Positions 28,274 through 36,649 are shown, numbered from the stretch's first letter. The stretch: DNA of 45,150 bases from an uncultured Clostridia bacterium (GCA_910580105.1 CAJTWN010000005.1:1-45150), one strand, 5' to 3'. Notes: generated from the sequence alone by a model not told the origin. Translations and numbers: made by a program.

Positions 28274-29452
28274 CTAGTCATACCGAAGAGCTTCAATGGG
28301 ATTAAGTTTTGCCGCCTTGCTTGCCGGCAGGAATCCGAATAAAATTCCAATTCCCACAGAGACCCCAAAGGCCACAGCAACGGCGCCTGCCGAGGGAACC
28401 ACCGTGAGATCCAGCAAACTTCCGGCGGCCATTGACACCACAGCGCCGAAGATAATTCCAATTATTCCGCCGACACCGCTGACTGTTCCGGCTTCAATGA
28501 CGAACTGACGCATAATATCTTTTTGTTTCGCTCCCAAAGATTTTCGTATACCAATTTCCCGGGTTCGCTCGGTCACCGAAACCAGCATAATATTCATGAT
28601 ACCGATTCCGCCAACCAGCAAAGAAATACCTGCAATACAGACAAGCACTGTCTCCATAGTTCCAAGAATGGTGTTCATTGAATCCAGCATCTGTTTCATA
28701 CTGATTGCATTATAATAATCACTGTCGCCGATTTTATCATCCAATAGCTTATTGATGACCTCCACTGCGGCATCCACCTTTTCTTCCGTCACCGCGCCAA
28801 TCAAAAAACTGCTGATGGTATCTGTCCCCATCATTCTTGCCGCATTCGGGTAAGGAATATAAATAACATCATCTTCAGAACCCGCGGTCGCATCTGCCTT
28901 TTCTTCAATCACTCCAATGACTTTATAGGCTTCGCCGCTGCATTTTATGGTTTCCCCCAGTGCAAAGGCACCGTCAAAAAATTCTTTCTGCTGATAGGCA
29001 CCAATCACACAGACTTTCTGTTTTTTTGCCACATCAATATACTGCAAAAAACGCCCCTGGGCCAACTTTACATTCCGTATTTTCCCATAGTCCTCACTGA
29101 CACCGGACAGAGAAGATGTTATATCATTGCCCTGATGTTTGACCGTTGCATTGGGTACGGTCACATTGGGGGACACACCGGAAATCAGTGATGGATTTTC
29201 CTCCATCAAACGATACATGTCGTCTGCAGTGACCTTTCGGCTGCCGCCCCGGTCCTGTACGCTGACCGTAATTCCCGTGGTTCCCAAATCCGCAAAAATC
29301 CCTGTCACCTGGCCGGTCATTCCATTCATCAGGCTGACCAGAATAATAACCGCACCAACACCGATGATGATTCCCAGCATGGTGAGAAAGGAACGCATTT
29401 TGCTGGTCATCAAAGAATTGAGGGCAAGGGCAAAACATTTTTTAAAACTCAT
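28274..29452 (-). CDS. MacB-type ABC transporter permease
   Basis: A 392-residue permease with four membrane segments: one near the N-terminus (MLGIIIGVGAVIILVSLM) and three in the C-terminal FtsX domain. The extracytoplasmic MacB core domain lies between (about 45-260). The C-terminal part has the family motif SVTERTREIGIRKSLGAKQ. Such permeases do not move substrate through a channel of their own but drive exported proteins by mechanotransmission. The start codon overlaps the stop of the ATPase gene by four bases (ATGA), which means translational coupling. Works with the ATPase and the adaptor upstream. Confidence 0.93.
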   Translation of the reverse strand: MSFKKCFALALNSLMTSKMRSFLTMLGIIIGVGAVIILVSLMNGMTGQVTGIFADLGTTGITVSVQDRGGSRKVTADDMYRLMEENPSLISGVSPNVTVPNATVKHQGNDITSSLSGVSEDYGKIRNVKLAQGRFLQYIDVAKKQKVCVIGAYQQKEFFDGAFALGETIKCSGEAYKVIGVIEEKADATAGSEDDVIYIPYPNAARMMGTDTISSFLIGAVTEEKVDAAVEVINKLLDDKIGDSDYYNAISMKQMLDSMNTILGTMETVLVCIAGISLLVGGIGIMNIMLVSVTERTREIGIRKSLGAKQKDIMRQFVIEAGTVSGVGGIIGIIFGAVVSMAAGSLLDLTVVPSAGAVAVAFGVSVGIGILFGFLPASKAAKLNPIEALRYD

Positions 29453-30189
29453 CCTTCCGCCTCCCCTAAACCGCCGGCTGTTGCCACTGCTGCAAATTTG
29501 TTGATGTCTGCCGGTCCGTCATAAATTACCTTCCCATCCTGCACACGGATAACGCGTTCCGCCTGAGCAGCAATAGAATTATCATGGGTAATCAGGACAA
29601 TGGTATTACCATCCTGATGCAGTTGTTTCAAGAACTGCAAGACTTCCCGGCCGGTTTTGGAATCCAATGCGCCCGTTGGCTCGTCCGCAAGAATAATGGA
29701 AGGATCCCCTGCCAGCGCACGGGCAATAGAAACCCTTTGCTGCTGTCCGCCGGACAGCTGAGACGGCAGGTTTTTGGCCTTGTCCGCAAGGCCAACCCGC
29801 TCCAGAGAAGCCATCGCCCGGCTGGCCTGTTCGCTTTCTTTCATTCCGCTGTAAAGAAGGGGAAGCTCAACATTCTGCAAAACAGTCAGCTTTGGAATTA
29901 GATTGTACTGCTGAAAGATAAATCCCAGCTTCTTATTCCGAATCTCTGCAAGTTCGTCATCGGTGCGTTCACTTATATCGACTCCATCCAGCAAATACTG
30001 TCCTCTTGTTGGAACATCAAGACCGCCGATGATATTCATACAGGTTGATTTACCGCTTCCCGACTGCCCGACAATTGCCACAAACTCTCCTTGCTCTATC
30101 CGCATGGAAATTCCGTCAATGGCATGGACCTCTTCATCACCCATGGAATAAATCTTATAAATATCCCGAAATTCGATTAATGCCGCCAT
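29449..30189 (-). CDS. MacB/LolD-type ABC transporter ATP-binding protein
   Basis: A 246-residue ATPase. Walker A GQSGSGKST, Q-loop FIFQQYNLIPKL, signature LSGGQQQR, Walker B IILADEPTGALD and the switch histidine in VLITHD are all intact. The C-terminal tail of about 20 residues after KVIYDG is Ala/Gly rich and not typical. It lies four bases after the adaptor gene and overlaps the permease gene, so the three are one translational unit. Confidence 0.95.
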   Translation of the reverse strand: MAALIEFRDIYKIYSMGDEEVHAIDGISMRIEQGEFVAIVGQSGSGKSTCMNIIGGLDVPTRGQYLLDGVDISERTDDELAEIRNKKLGFIFQQYNLIPKLTVLQNVELPLLYSGMKESEQASRAMASLERVGLADKAKNLPSQLSGGQQQRVSIARALAGDPSIILADEPTGALDSKTGREVLQFLKQLHQDGNTIVLITHDNSIAAQAERVIRVQDGKVIYDGPADINKFAAVATAGGLGEAEG

Positions 30190-30193
30190 TGGT

Positions 30194-32305
30194 TTAGCCT
30201 CCCATCTGCCGCATCCCCTGCTGCTGCATCTTCTGCATCTGTTCCATATCGCTCAGGGCACGGACGCCTTCTACATAAACTTCCTCTCCTTCGGAAAGAC
30301 CACTCTTAATTTCGACATAATTTTCGTCGTTAATTCCCGTTTCCACCGTCACACTGCCATAACCTTCCGGCGCCTGGTCATTTTCAATTCGGGACTTCCC
30401 CTTAACATAAACAACATCCCCCCGGTTCAGGGCGTCAACCGGAATCGCCAAAACGCCCTCAGCCTTCGCAGTTACGATTTCCGCCTCGATATTCATTCCG
30501 GGCAGAAGTCCATCGTCATCATTTTCCACAACAATGGTCACCGGATAGGTGGTCACACCACTGTCATTGGCTTTTCCCTTCAGACTGACCTGATCGACTG
30601 TTCCCTGGTAAGGTTTATCCGCCGCATCCGCAGTGACGGTGACCTCCATACCTTTTTTTATTTTTTTAATGTCCAGTTCATCCACATCCAGAACAAACTT
30701 TATTCCAGACATATCATAGATGACAGCCGCCGCCCCGGAAGAAGCCGACAAACCGGCAGCGGAAGCGCCGCCGGATTTACCTGCCGCCGCAGTTGAACTG
30801 CTGCTTCCGGTCATACTATTGTCACCCACCTTTAAATTCTTGGTGACAACCGTCCCTGAGATGGGGGCTGTCACCGTGTAATCCTCTCTTTGTTCCTTCA
30901 GCTTTGCAAGGGTTAACTTTGCATCCTCCAGATTCCACTGCGCAGTTTTAATCTGACTGTCCTTGCTGTAATCATCATTGGCGGCAACCGCCTTTGCAAG
31001 CGCAAGCTTTGCATCCTCCACATTCAGGGAGGCCGTATTCACACTATTGTCCGCCGAAGGAGACTGTGCCGTCAGCCGGGCCTGGCGCAGCGCACTCTCC
31101 GCAGAGTCCAGCGCCCCTTTTGCCTTGGCTATCTGCGTTGATGCGTCCTCCCCTTTCAGGCTGACCACTTCGGCACCGGCCTCTACCCAGTCGCCGTCTA
31201 CTGCATTGACTGCATAAACAGTGCCGGAGGTATGCGCCGTCAATTTCTGCTCTTCTGCATATGTAAACTTTCCCATATCACTGCAAGCCGCACCGCCTAC
31301 AATTGCAACGGCTGTATCTTCTTCCGACAGGGCACCCGGATTTTCCACCCAGATGGTGACGCTGCGAACCCGATTGTGCCCTTCCACAATATAGGCACCG
31401 CTGGATACTTCAGTGACTTCGCCCCACAGGACATCTCCGGTACTGGTGACGGTAACCTCTGCGCTGTCACCTTTCTCCACCGGATCTGTTTCGTGAAAGG
31501 GTAAAACCACCTTCATATACCGGTCATTGGAAACCTTACCCACCGTCATCCCGGCATTTACAACATCGCCGGTCTTCACAGAGAGTTCTGTCACTACACC
31601 CGAAATATCCGGCGTAATCCGGATATCCTCTCCCTTGCGCAGAGCATCCTGATAATCCTGCCGGGCCTGTGCCAAAGCAATTTCTGCCTTAGTCACGCCT
31701 TCTCCTGCATTCTCTTTGGTATTGTTCCGCTCTTTGACGGCGGCATCATAGTTTGCAACCGCTTTTTTGACGGCAAGGTTTGCCGAATCCACACTTTGTC
31801 CGCCGGTTGTATCGCTTAGCGCCTTCGCCTTGACCGCCTGCACATATGCTTCATCCGCCTTGCTGACCGCAAGTTCGGCACTCTCGATGCTTTTGTCCAT
31901 ATCACCGGCGTCCACTTCATAGAGTACATCTCCGGCAGAAACCACATCTCCTTCTTCAAAATCTGCCTTCAGAATATCGCCGCTGACCGGGATGGTAATC
32001 TGATATTCCTCCGCAGGAAGCAGAACCGCTTTGCCCGTGACCGTCTGCACGATCTCCCGCGTCTGGGCATAGACCTTCTCCGCTGTTTCCTTCTGCTGAC
32101 GGGGGAAGACTGCCCGTACAATATTAAAGACCAGCAGCAGGGCAATCAAAGTCACAACGGTGGTCAATACCCGATGCTTTTTCCAAATCACAATATACTT
32201 TTGCCCACCAATTTTCAGCACTTCCCCTGCCTTTGCCGTCCCCTTTTTCAGATAGCTGCCGGCATCCTTCATCTTTCCTTTTACCTTATCTGTGATTTTC
32301 CTCAT
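30194..32305 (-). CDS. Large HlyD/MacA-type membrane fusion (adaptor) protein with two lipoyl/coiled-coil modules
   Basis: A 703-residue adaptor, clearly longer than the usual ~400 residues. A basic cytoplasmic N-terminus of about 45 residues is followed by one membrane segment (VVTLIALLLVFNIVRAVF). Two modules follow: barrel-sandwich half (DVVSAGDVLYEVDAG), Ala-rich coiled coil with SAELAVSKADEAYVQAVKAK-type heptads, and closing half (ITPDISGVVTELSVKTGDVV). The pattern then recurs (GDWVEAGAEVVSLKGED, a second Ala-rich hairpin, VTAPISGTVVTKNLKVGDN). Serine/alanine linkers, a beta-barrel region and a Met/Gln-rich tail (QKMQQQGMRQMGG) close it. It should connect the permease to the extracellular side. 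The duplication is read from the sequence; its purpose is not known. Confidence 0.88.
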   Translation of the reverse strand: MRKITDKVKGKMKDAGSYLKKGTAKAGEVLKIGGQKYIVIWKKHRVLTTVVTLIALLLVFNIVRAVFPRQQKETAEKVYAQTREIVQTVTGKAVLLPAEEYQITIPVSGDILKADFEEGDVVSAGDVLYEVDAGDMDKSIESAELAVSKADEAYVQAVKAKALSDTTGGQSVDSANLAVKKAVANYDAAVKERNNTKENAGEGVTKAEIALAQARQDYQDALRKGEDIRITPDISGVVTELSVKTGDVVNAGMTVGKVSNDRYMKVVLPFHETDPVEKGDSAEVTVTSTGDVLWGEVTEVSSGAYIVEGHNRVRSVTIWVENPGALSEEDTAVAIVGGAACSDMGKFTYAEEQKLTAHTSGTVYAVNAVDGDWVEAGAEVVSLKGEDASTQIAKAKGALDSAESALRQARLTAQSPSADNSVNTASLNVEDAKLALAKAVAANDDYSKDSQIKTAQWNLEDAKLTLAKLKEQREDYTVTAPISGTVVTKNLKVGDNSMTGSSSSTAAAGKSGGASAAGLSASSGAAAVIYDMSGIKFVLDVDELDIKKIKKGMEVTVTADAADKPYQGTVDQVSLKGKANDSGVTTYPVTIVVENDDDGLLPGMNIEAEIVTAKAEGVLAIPVDALNRGDVVYVKGKSRIENDQAPEGYGSVTVETGINDENYVEIKSGLSEGEEVYVEGVRALSDMEQMQKMQQQGMRQMGG

Positions 32306-32329
32306 ATACTGTCCCCGTCTTTGCCTGAA

Positions 32330-32767
32330 TTATTTTTTCGCTTCCACACTTGCCTGCACAATAAACTGCCGCAGCAAGCCAATTAACTGCCGGCAGTTCT
32401 CCTTCCCCATCCGGTCAAAAGCCTCTCCGTAATAGTTCATGAATTCCTGTTCCTCCTGTGCCAAAACTGCACGCCCTGCCTCTGTCAGCCCTATGCAGGT
32501 CTTTCGCCGGTCTTTGGCACTATGCTGCCGAATGATATATCCCTTTCTTTCAAGACTTCCGGCCGTCTGTGAAATTGCCGACTTGCTGATCTTTGTGCGC
32601 CGGCTCAGCATTGTTGCGGTAACCGCTTCCTTTTGATGCTCAAAATCATTCAGCAGCTTCAAAAACATAAACTCTGCCTTCGGCAGCGGCAAATCTTCAA
32701 ACTTGCTGAAAAACAGCCGCCGAAGCTCCTCTGCCACGGTCATAAATTCCTTGATCATACGCTCCAT
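32330..32767 (-). CDS. MarR-family transcriptional regulator
   Basis: A 145-residue winged-helix repressor: dimer helices at both ends, with LSRRTKISKSAISQTAGSLE as the recognition helix and GYIIRQHSAKDRRKTCIGLT as the wing (the D-R-R motif is typical). The start was set at the ATG with GGGGGA six bases upstream; the longest frame extends 27 codons upstream through the promoter and operator, which is not plausible. It is the first gene of the operon and 24 bases before the adaptor gene. A perfect 15-bp palindrome lies at its own promoter, so autorepression released by a small ligand is likely. Confidence 0.92.
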   Translation of the reverse strand: MERMIKEFMTVAEELRRLFFSKFEDLPLPKAEFMFLKLLNDFEHQKEAVTATMLSRRTKISKSAISQTAGSLERKGYIIRQHSAKDRRKTCIGLTEAGRAVLAQEEQEFMNYYGEAFDRMGKENCRQLIGLLRQFIVQASVEAKK

Positions 32768-32798
32768 AACAATCCCCCAAATACGTATAAAACAAATA

Positions 32799-32842
32799 GT
32801 TAAGTTACTTAACATTATACGCATCTCTATATAAAAAGTCAA
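32799..32842 (-). promoter_or_regulatory. Promoter and palindromic operator of the MarR efflux operon
   Basis: On the minus strand TTGACT (32842-32837), 17 bases, TATAAT (32819-32814). A perfect 15-bp palindrome, GTTAAGT-A-ACTTAAC on that strand (32799-32813), begins immediately after the -10 box and covers the start point. Size and position fit a MarR-type operator that blocks initiation. Confidence 0.8.
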
Positions 32843-32859
32843 TGACACTTTTCACAAAC

Positions 32860-32892
32860 AACGCCCGGTTTTGACATATAAAACCAGGCGTT
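32860..32892 (-). terminator. Probable terminator of the small unknown gene
   Basis: AACGCC-GGTTTT (32860-32872) with AAAACC-GGCGTT (32880-32892). The central position is a G-U pair in minus-strand RNA but C-A on the plus strand, so a leftward function is favoured. The following T run is weak (GTTGTTTG). Confidence 0.5.
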
Positions 32893-32942
32893 ACGCTAAT
32901 ATTTTATGCACTGCTTCTCAACTATAGGACAAGTGTTTTCTC

Positions 32943-33296
32943 TTACTTAACTTTTTTCTTTTTTAACTCCTGAAATTCCATTTCAGCTTTTATTCGGGTT
33001 TTTAGATTCTCACACATCCATTTATCCCCCTTTTCCTGCCATTCATTGGCCCACAATTCTGTTTCATACCTTTCAATGGCATTTCCAATCACACATTGAT
33101 ATTTGTTTTTTAATAAAAGGACATAAATCAACGTATAAAATCCTTGCTCCTCCAACCGCGCAATGATTTCAAGGCATTCTTCAGGATCAGCATCATAATC
33201 TTCAACACACAACATTCTTTGTATCTTTGGATGTACTGCCATCCAACGAATCATATCTGCGGCTTCGTTTTTGCTTCCATCCAGATTTTTCGGCAT
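32943..33296 (-). CDS. Small hypothetical protein
   Basis: A 117-residue soluble protein of unknown family. Features seen: an N-terminal MPKNLDGSKNEAADMIRW segment, an acidic stretch (VEDYDADPEECLEI), a hydrophobic helix FYTLIYVLLLKN, two Trp-rich helices (LWANEWQEKGDKW) and a Lys-rich C-terminus. It looks helical throughout. The start was chosen at the ATG with AGGAGG seven bases upstream, not the ATG at 33314. An extended -10 (TGATATAAT, 33344-33336) lies upstream. A coding gene is supported by the ribosome site, promoter and terminator; the function is unknown. Confidence 0.65.
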   Translation of the reverse strand: MPKNLDGSKNEAADMIRWMAVHPKIQRMLCVEDYDADPEECLEIIARLEEQGFYTLIYVLLLKNKYQCVIGNAIERYETELWANEWQEKGDKWMCENLKTRIKAEMEFQELKKKKVK

Positions 33297-33335
33297 AAAT
33301 AGGCCTCCTGTCATATTAATATAAATTTCTGGTTC

Positions 33336-33344
33336 ATTATATCA
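33336..33344 (-). promoter_or_regulatory. Extended -10 promoter of the small hypothetical gene
   Basis: TGATATAAT on the minus strand (33344-33336) with no clear -35; the leader is about 30 bases. Confidence 0.45.
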
Positions 33345-33479
33345 CATAAAAAATGAAATATAGATATTACGCAGTATCCATTCTGAAATATTCATAAAAA
33401 ATTCATATTTTTCCCTTGCATTTTGCAAATAAAACTTATGTAAAATTTACTGTTTCAGTAAACTAAATAAATTACCCTC

Positions 33480-33508
33480 TTTTCAATTTACATATTTTGA
33501 TGTATACT
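33480..33508 (+). promoter_or_regulatory. Candidate promoter in front of structured element copy A
   Basis: TTTTCA (33480-33485), 17 bases, TATACT (33503-33508). The start would fall near 33515, exactly where copy A of the repeated element begins, so that the element would form the 5' end of the CmpB-like gene's mRNA. Confidence 0.45.
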
Positions 33509-33514
33509 GGATAT

Positions 33515-33630
33515 AACGAAATGAAGATGCCCCCCCGCCTATAGAGGCGGCAGGTTCCACTGAATTTTTTCAGCAGGCGTACAATCTCCCGCTGAAAACA
33601 TTGAATGACGGCGCTGTGCGCTTTATTGAA
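33515..33630 (+). repeat. Structured two-copy element, copy A
   Basis: About 116 bases sharing with copy B (35594-35707) the opening AACGAAA-GAAGAT, the block CGGCAGGTTCCACT, the loop CGTACA-T-T, and the end CTTATTGAA-like. Stem 1 is CCGCC/GGCGG (33535-33539, 33546-33550) with loop TATAGA. Stem 2 is TTTTCAGCAGG/CCCGCTGAAAA (33567-33577, 33588-33598) with loop CGTACAATCT. Stem 3 is GCGC/GCGC (33611-33614, 33618-33621). Stem 2 differs from copy B by paired changes while its loop is kept. A structured RNA leader or a small palindromic repeat are both possible. It lies 75 bases before the CmpB-like gene. The gap from 33297 to 33704 holds this element and the two promoters only. Confidence 0.7.
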
Positions 33631-33704
33631 AAGCATGCATACAGATTTTAACAAATTGTTTTATATCCGGAATTTGCAATTATTCAGGAAGGAGTGTTTA
33701 TATT

Positions 33705-34454
33705 ATGCTGAACCACTGTATCTTCTGGATGATTCTCTATGGTGTCATCGGCTGGATTTATGAGACGTGTCTCTGTTCCATTACCGAGCGCAGGTTTGTC
33801 AACCGTGGTTTTCTGAATGGCCCCTACTGCCCCATCTATGGTTTTGGGGCTGTACTTGTCGTTCTGCTTCTGGGCTGGATTCAGAATCCTATTCTTCTGT
33901 TCTTTGCAGGTGCAATACTTACCTGCACCCTTGAGTATTTTACCAGCTGGCTGATGGAACGTATTTTCCATGCCCGCTGGTGGGATTACAGCGACCGGAA
34001 ATGCCAATTAAACGGACGTGTCTGCCTTGCAGGTGCATTGGTTTTCGGCACCCTTTCCGTGGTGGTTGTCAAATGGCTGCACCCACTGATTCTCCGGATG
34101 ACCGATGCAATCCCGGACAAATACTTCAACGACATTGTCCTTCTGCTCTTCGGCCTTTTGGTGGCAGATTTTGTATTCACCGTCACCAAACTACAGGGAT
34201 TCCATCAAAAACTCCACACCCTGCATGAACATTTACGGCAAGATCTGCCAAATGGCCCGCAACTCCGGCAGGAATTGCAGCATAAAATGGAGCAGCGGCA
34301 GAAACAGGTTTCCGGCACACTCCGTTCTTTCAGTGAACGGCTGAACAGTCAGGAACGGCGTACTCTTAAAAGTTTCTCTCGCTTCCGGCCGCAACGGCAT
34401 ATGGAAGACCTGCAAAAACTCCGGGAAGCGCTTAAAAACTTCAAGCGCCGCTAA
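33705..34454 (+). CDS. CmpB-like membrane protein (putative ABC transporter type IV family)
   Basis: A 249-residue integral membrane protein with about five membrane segments in the first 160 residues. The family sequence VIGWIYETCLCS, NRGFLNGPYCPIYGFGA and TSWLMERIFHARWWDYS matches PF06541, described as a putative ABC transporter permease. Evidence for transport is weak in that family. The C-terminal ~85 residues are soluble, basic and helical (HLRQDLPNGPQLRQELQHK and on), probably cytoplasmic coiled coil. GAAGGAGTG precedes the ATG. It is a single gene; no ATPase partner is adjacent. Structured element copy A lies directly upstream. Confidence 0.8.
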   Translation: MLNHCIFWMILYGVIGWIYETCLCSITERRFVNRGFLNGPYCPIYGFGAVLVVLLLGWIQNPILLFFAGAILTCTLEYFTSWLMERIFHARWWDYSDRKCQLNGRVCLAGALVFGTLSVVVVKWLHPLILRMTDAIPDKYFNDIVLLLFGLLVADFVFTVTKLQGFHQKLHTLHEHLRQDLPNGPQLRQELQHKMEQRQKQVSGTLRSFSERLNSQERRTLKSFSRFRPQRHMEDLQKLREALKNFKRR

Positions 34455-34576
34455 TACTGCCGAAGGAGAATTTTCCGCGTTTAATAAACTTCATGGTTTG
34501 GCGAGTGTATGCATTTGTTTTTATACCATTTTTGATTTTTGCTTTCTCTTTGTCAACTGGATAAACTTGCTGAAAA

Positions 34577-34604
34577 ATGTATATTTACTTAACAGAATTT
34601 ACAT
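34577..34604 (+). promoter_or_regulatory. Imperfect inverted repeat upstream of ldh
   Basis: ATGTATATT (34577-34585) and AATTTACAT (34596-34604) form an inverted repeat with one mismatch and a ten-base spacer, about 40 bases before the ldh start. It could be an operator. I see no clear Rex site and no convincing -35/-10 pair. Confidence 0.25.
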
Positions 34605-34642
34605 ACTGAAAGTAACATATATATCTGATAGGAGGAAATTTT

Positions 34643-35590
34643 ATGCGAGTAGATAAACGAAAAGTTGTTTTAATTGGTACCGGAATGGTTGGTATGAGCT
34701 ATGCCTATGCCCTTTTGAATCAGGCCGCCTGCGATGAGTTGGTTCTCATTGATATCAATAAGGAACGGGCCATGGGCGAAGCTATGGATTTAAACCACGG
34801 CCTGGCCTTTGCACCGGGCAGTATGCGCATCTTTGCAGGGGAATACGATGACTGCAAAGACGCAGATCTGGTTGTCCTCTGCGCCGGCGTTCCTCAAAAA
34901 CCGGGGGAATCCCGTCTTGATCTTCTGCAGCGGAATGCCGATGTATTCAAGACCATCATCGATCCTGTGGTTAAAAGTGGATTTGCCGGGATTTTTCTTG
35001 TCGCAACCAACCCTGTGGACATCATGTCCAAAGTGGTGCTGGAACTTTCCGGTTTTCCGAGCAGCCGTGTCATCGGCAGCGGAACCACCCTGGACACCGC
35101 CCGGCTCCGCTATCTCCTGGGCGACTATTTCCACGTAGACCCACGAAATATCCACGCCTATGTCATTGGTGAACACGGTGACAGCGAATTTGTCCCCTGG
35201 TCTCAGGCAATGCTGGCCACCAAACCCATTCTGGACGTCTGCGTTGAAAAGGACAGCTGTTCTCTGGATGAAATTCAGGAAATCAGCGAACAAGTCCGCA
35301 ATTCCGCCCAGGTTATTATCAAAGCAAAACGGGCGACTTACTATGGCATCGGTATGGCGCTTACGCGAATCACTAAAGCCATTTTAGGCGATGAAAACAG
35401 TGTTCTCACCGTCTCTTCCTATGTGGACGGCCTCTATGGTATCAAGGATGTTTACCTCGGCCTTCCTACCTTTGTCAACAATGGTGGTGCACGCGGGATC
35501 CTGCCCCTCGGCCTTCAGCCGGAAGAATTGACCCAGCTGAAGAATTCTGCTGACACCTTGCGGGAATTCTGCAATAAACTTTCATTATAA
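34643..35590 (+). CDS. ldh: L-lactate dehydrogenase
   Basis: A 315-residue NAD-dependent enzyme that interconverts pyruvate and L-lactate. The Rossmann motif GTGMVGMSYAYAL is at residues 12-24. Gln 85 in GVPQKPGESR marks lactate rather than malate specificity. Asp 151 and Arg 154 lie in GSGTTLDTARLR, and the catalytic His 178 is in GEHGDSEF. AGGAGGAAATTTT precedes the ATG. It acts in fermentation, regenerating NAD+. It is followed directly by structured element copy B and trxB. The classical effector (fructose bisphosphate) site was not judged. Confidence 0.96.
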   Translation: MRVDKRKVVLIGTGMVGMSYAYALLNQAACDELVLIDINKERAMGEAMDLNHGLAFAPGSMRIFAGEYDDCKDADLVVLCAGVPQKPGESRLDLLQRNADVFKTIIDPVVKSGFAGIFLVATNPVDIMSKVVLELSGFPSSRVIGSGTTLDTARLRYLLGDYFHVDPRNIHAYVIGEHGDSEFVPWSQAMLATKPILDVCVEKDSCSLDEIQEISEQVRNSAQVIIKAKRATYYGIGMALTRITKAILGDENSVLTVSSYVDGLYGIKDVYLGLPTFVNNGGARGILPLGLQPEELTQLKNSADTLREFCNKLSL

Positions 35591-35593
35591 TAC

Positions 35594-35707
35594 AACGAAA
35601 CGAAAGATTTCCCCACCTCTATAGACGGCAGGTTCCACTTCCGTTTTTGGGTGGGCGTACACTTTCCCACCCAAACGTTGCCTAAGGGGCTTTTACCCCT
35701 TATTGAA
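35594..35707 (+). repeat. Structured two-copy element, copy B
   Basis: Begins four bases after the ldh stop codon. A TATAAT (35586-35591) overlapping that stop lies just upstream, but without a good -35. Stem 2 is TTTGGGTGGG/CCCACCCAAA (35646-35655, 35666-35675) around the loop CGTACACTTT. Stem 3 is AAGGGG/CCCCTT (35684-35689, 35696-35701), followed by ATTGAA. The counterpart of stem 1 in copy A is weak here. It ends 45 bases before the trxB ATG, so it would lie in the trxB leader or the ldh 3' end. Confidence 0.7.
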
Positions 35708-35752
35708 TTCAAACCAAAGAAAAAGCGCCAAACTGCGCAAAAGGAGAAGATC

Positions 35753-36649
35753 ATGATCTATGATATAATCATCATCGGCGGCGGTACCGCCGGAATGACA
35801 GCCGCCATCTATGGCACCCGTGCCGGAAAAAGCGTCCTGATTCTGGAAGGAGAAACCCCCGGCGGCCAGATTGTCAATGCGGCCCATGTGGAAAATTACC
35901 CCGGCTTCAAATCCATCAGCGGCGCAGACTTTGCCTTCAACCTCTTTGACCAGGCCAAAGGCCTGGGCGCTGTGTTTGCCTATGAAGCTGTGACAGCAAT
36001 CGGGGACAACGGCGATACCAAAACCGTCACCACCCAGCAGAACACCTATACCAGCAAATCCATCATCATTGCTGCCGGTGCAAAAAACCGACCGCTTGGT
36101 CTTGAAGATGAAGAACGTCTCACCGGACGCGGCATTTCCTATTGTGCCACCTGTGACGGCAATTTTTTCCGGGACAAGGTGACTGCCGTCGTTGGCGGCG
36201 GAAACACCGCACTGGAGGATGCCCTGTTTCTGAGCAATGTATGCAAACAGGTCTATCTCATCCACCGCCGGGACAGTTTCCGAGGAGAACAGCACAGGGT
36301 AGACCTTCTCCGCGAGAAACAGAATGTCACCTTTCTTCTGAATGCCCGCGTCACCAAACTGTTTGGCGAAGACCAGCTGCACACCATTGCCATCCAGCAA
36401 GAAGAGACTGAAAAAACACTGGATATAGACGGCCTTTTCGTGGCCATCGGACAGATACCCCAAAATCAAATTTTTGCCAATCTTGTTGATTTAGATCAGG
36501 GTGGTTACATCATTGCCGATGAAGCGTGTCGGACGAAAACAAAAGGCATTTTTGCTGCAGGTGACTGCCGGGCAAAAACTATCCGCCAGCTCTCTACCGC
36601 TACCGCGGACGGCACCATTGCCGCCCTTTCTGCCGCACAGGTTGAATAG
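35753..36649 (+). CDS. trxB: Thioredoxin reductase
   Basis: A 298-residue FAD/NADPH flavoenzyme. FAD-binding IIGGGTAGMTAAIYGTRAGK is at about 7-26, and GGQIVNAAHVENYPGF follows. The redox pair is CATC (Cys 131, Cys 134, in SYCATCDGNFF). The NADPH site has VVGGGNTALEDA and HRRDSFR, and the second FAD motif is GIFAAGDCR near the end. It passes electrons to thioredoxin. The start was moved 34 codons downstream of the longest frame, which runs through element copy B; AAAGGAG lies six bases before the chosen ATG. It ends at a strong terminator. HRRDSFR with Arg at the NADPH phosphate site supports NADPH use. Confidence 0.95.
   Translation: MIYDIIIIGGGTAGMTAAIYGTRAGKSVLILEGETPGGQIVNAAHVENYPGFKSISGADFAFNLFDQAKGLGAVFAYEAVTAIGDNGDTKTVTTQQNTYTSKSIIIAAGAKNRPLGLEDEERLTGRGISYCATCDGNFFRDKVTAVVGGGNTALEDALFLSNVCKQVYLIHRRDSFRGEQHRVDLLREKQNVTFLLNARVTKLFGEDQLHTIAIQQEETEKTLDIDGLFVAIGQIPQNQIFANLVDLDQGGYIIADEACRTKTKGIFAAGDCRAKTIRQLSTATADGTIAALSAAQVE

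Noticed and set aside
33472..33654. 60-codon minus-strand ORF over element copy A
   Set aside because: It overlaps a structured repeat, with no ribosome site and no homologous frame in copy B.
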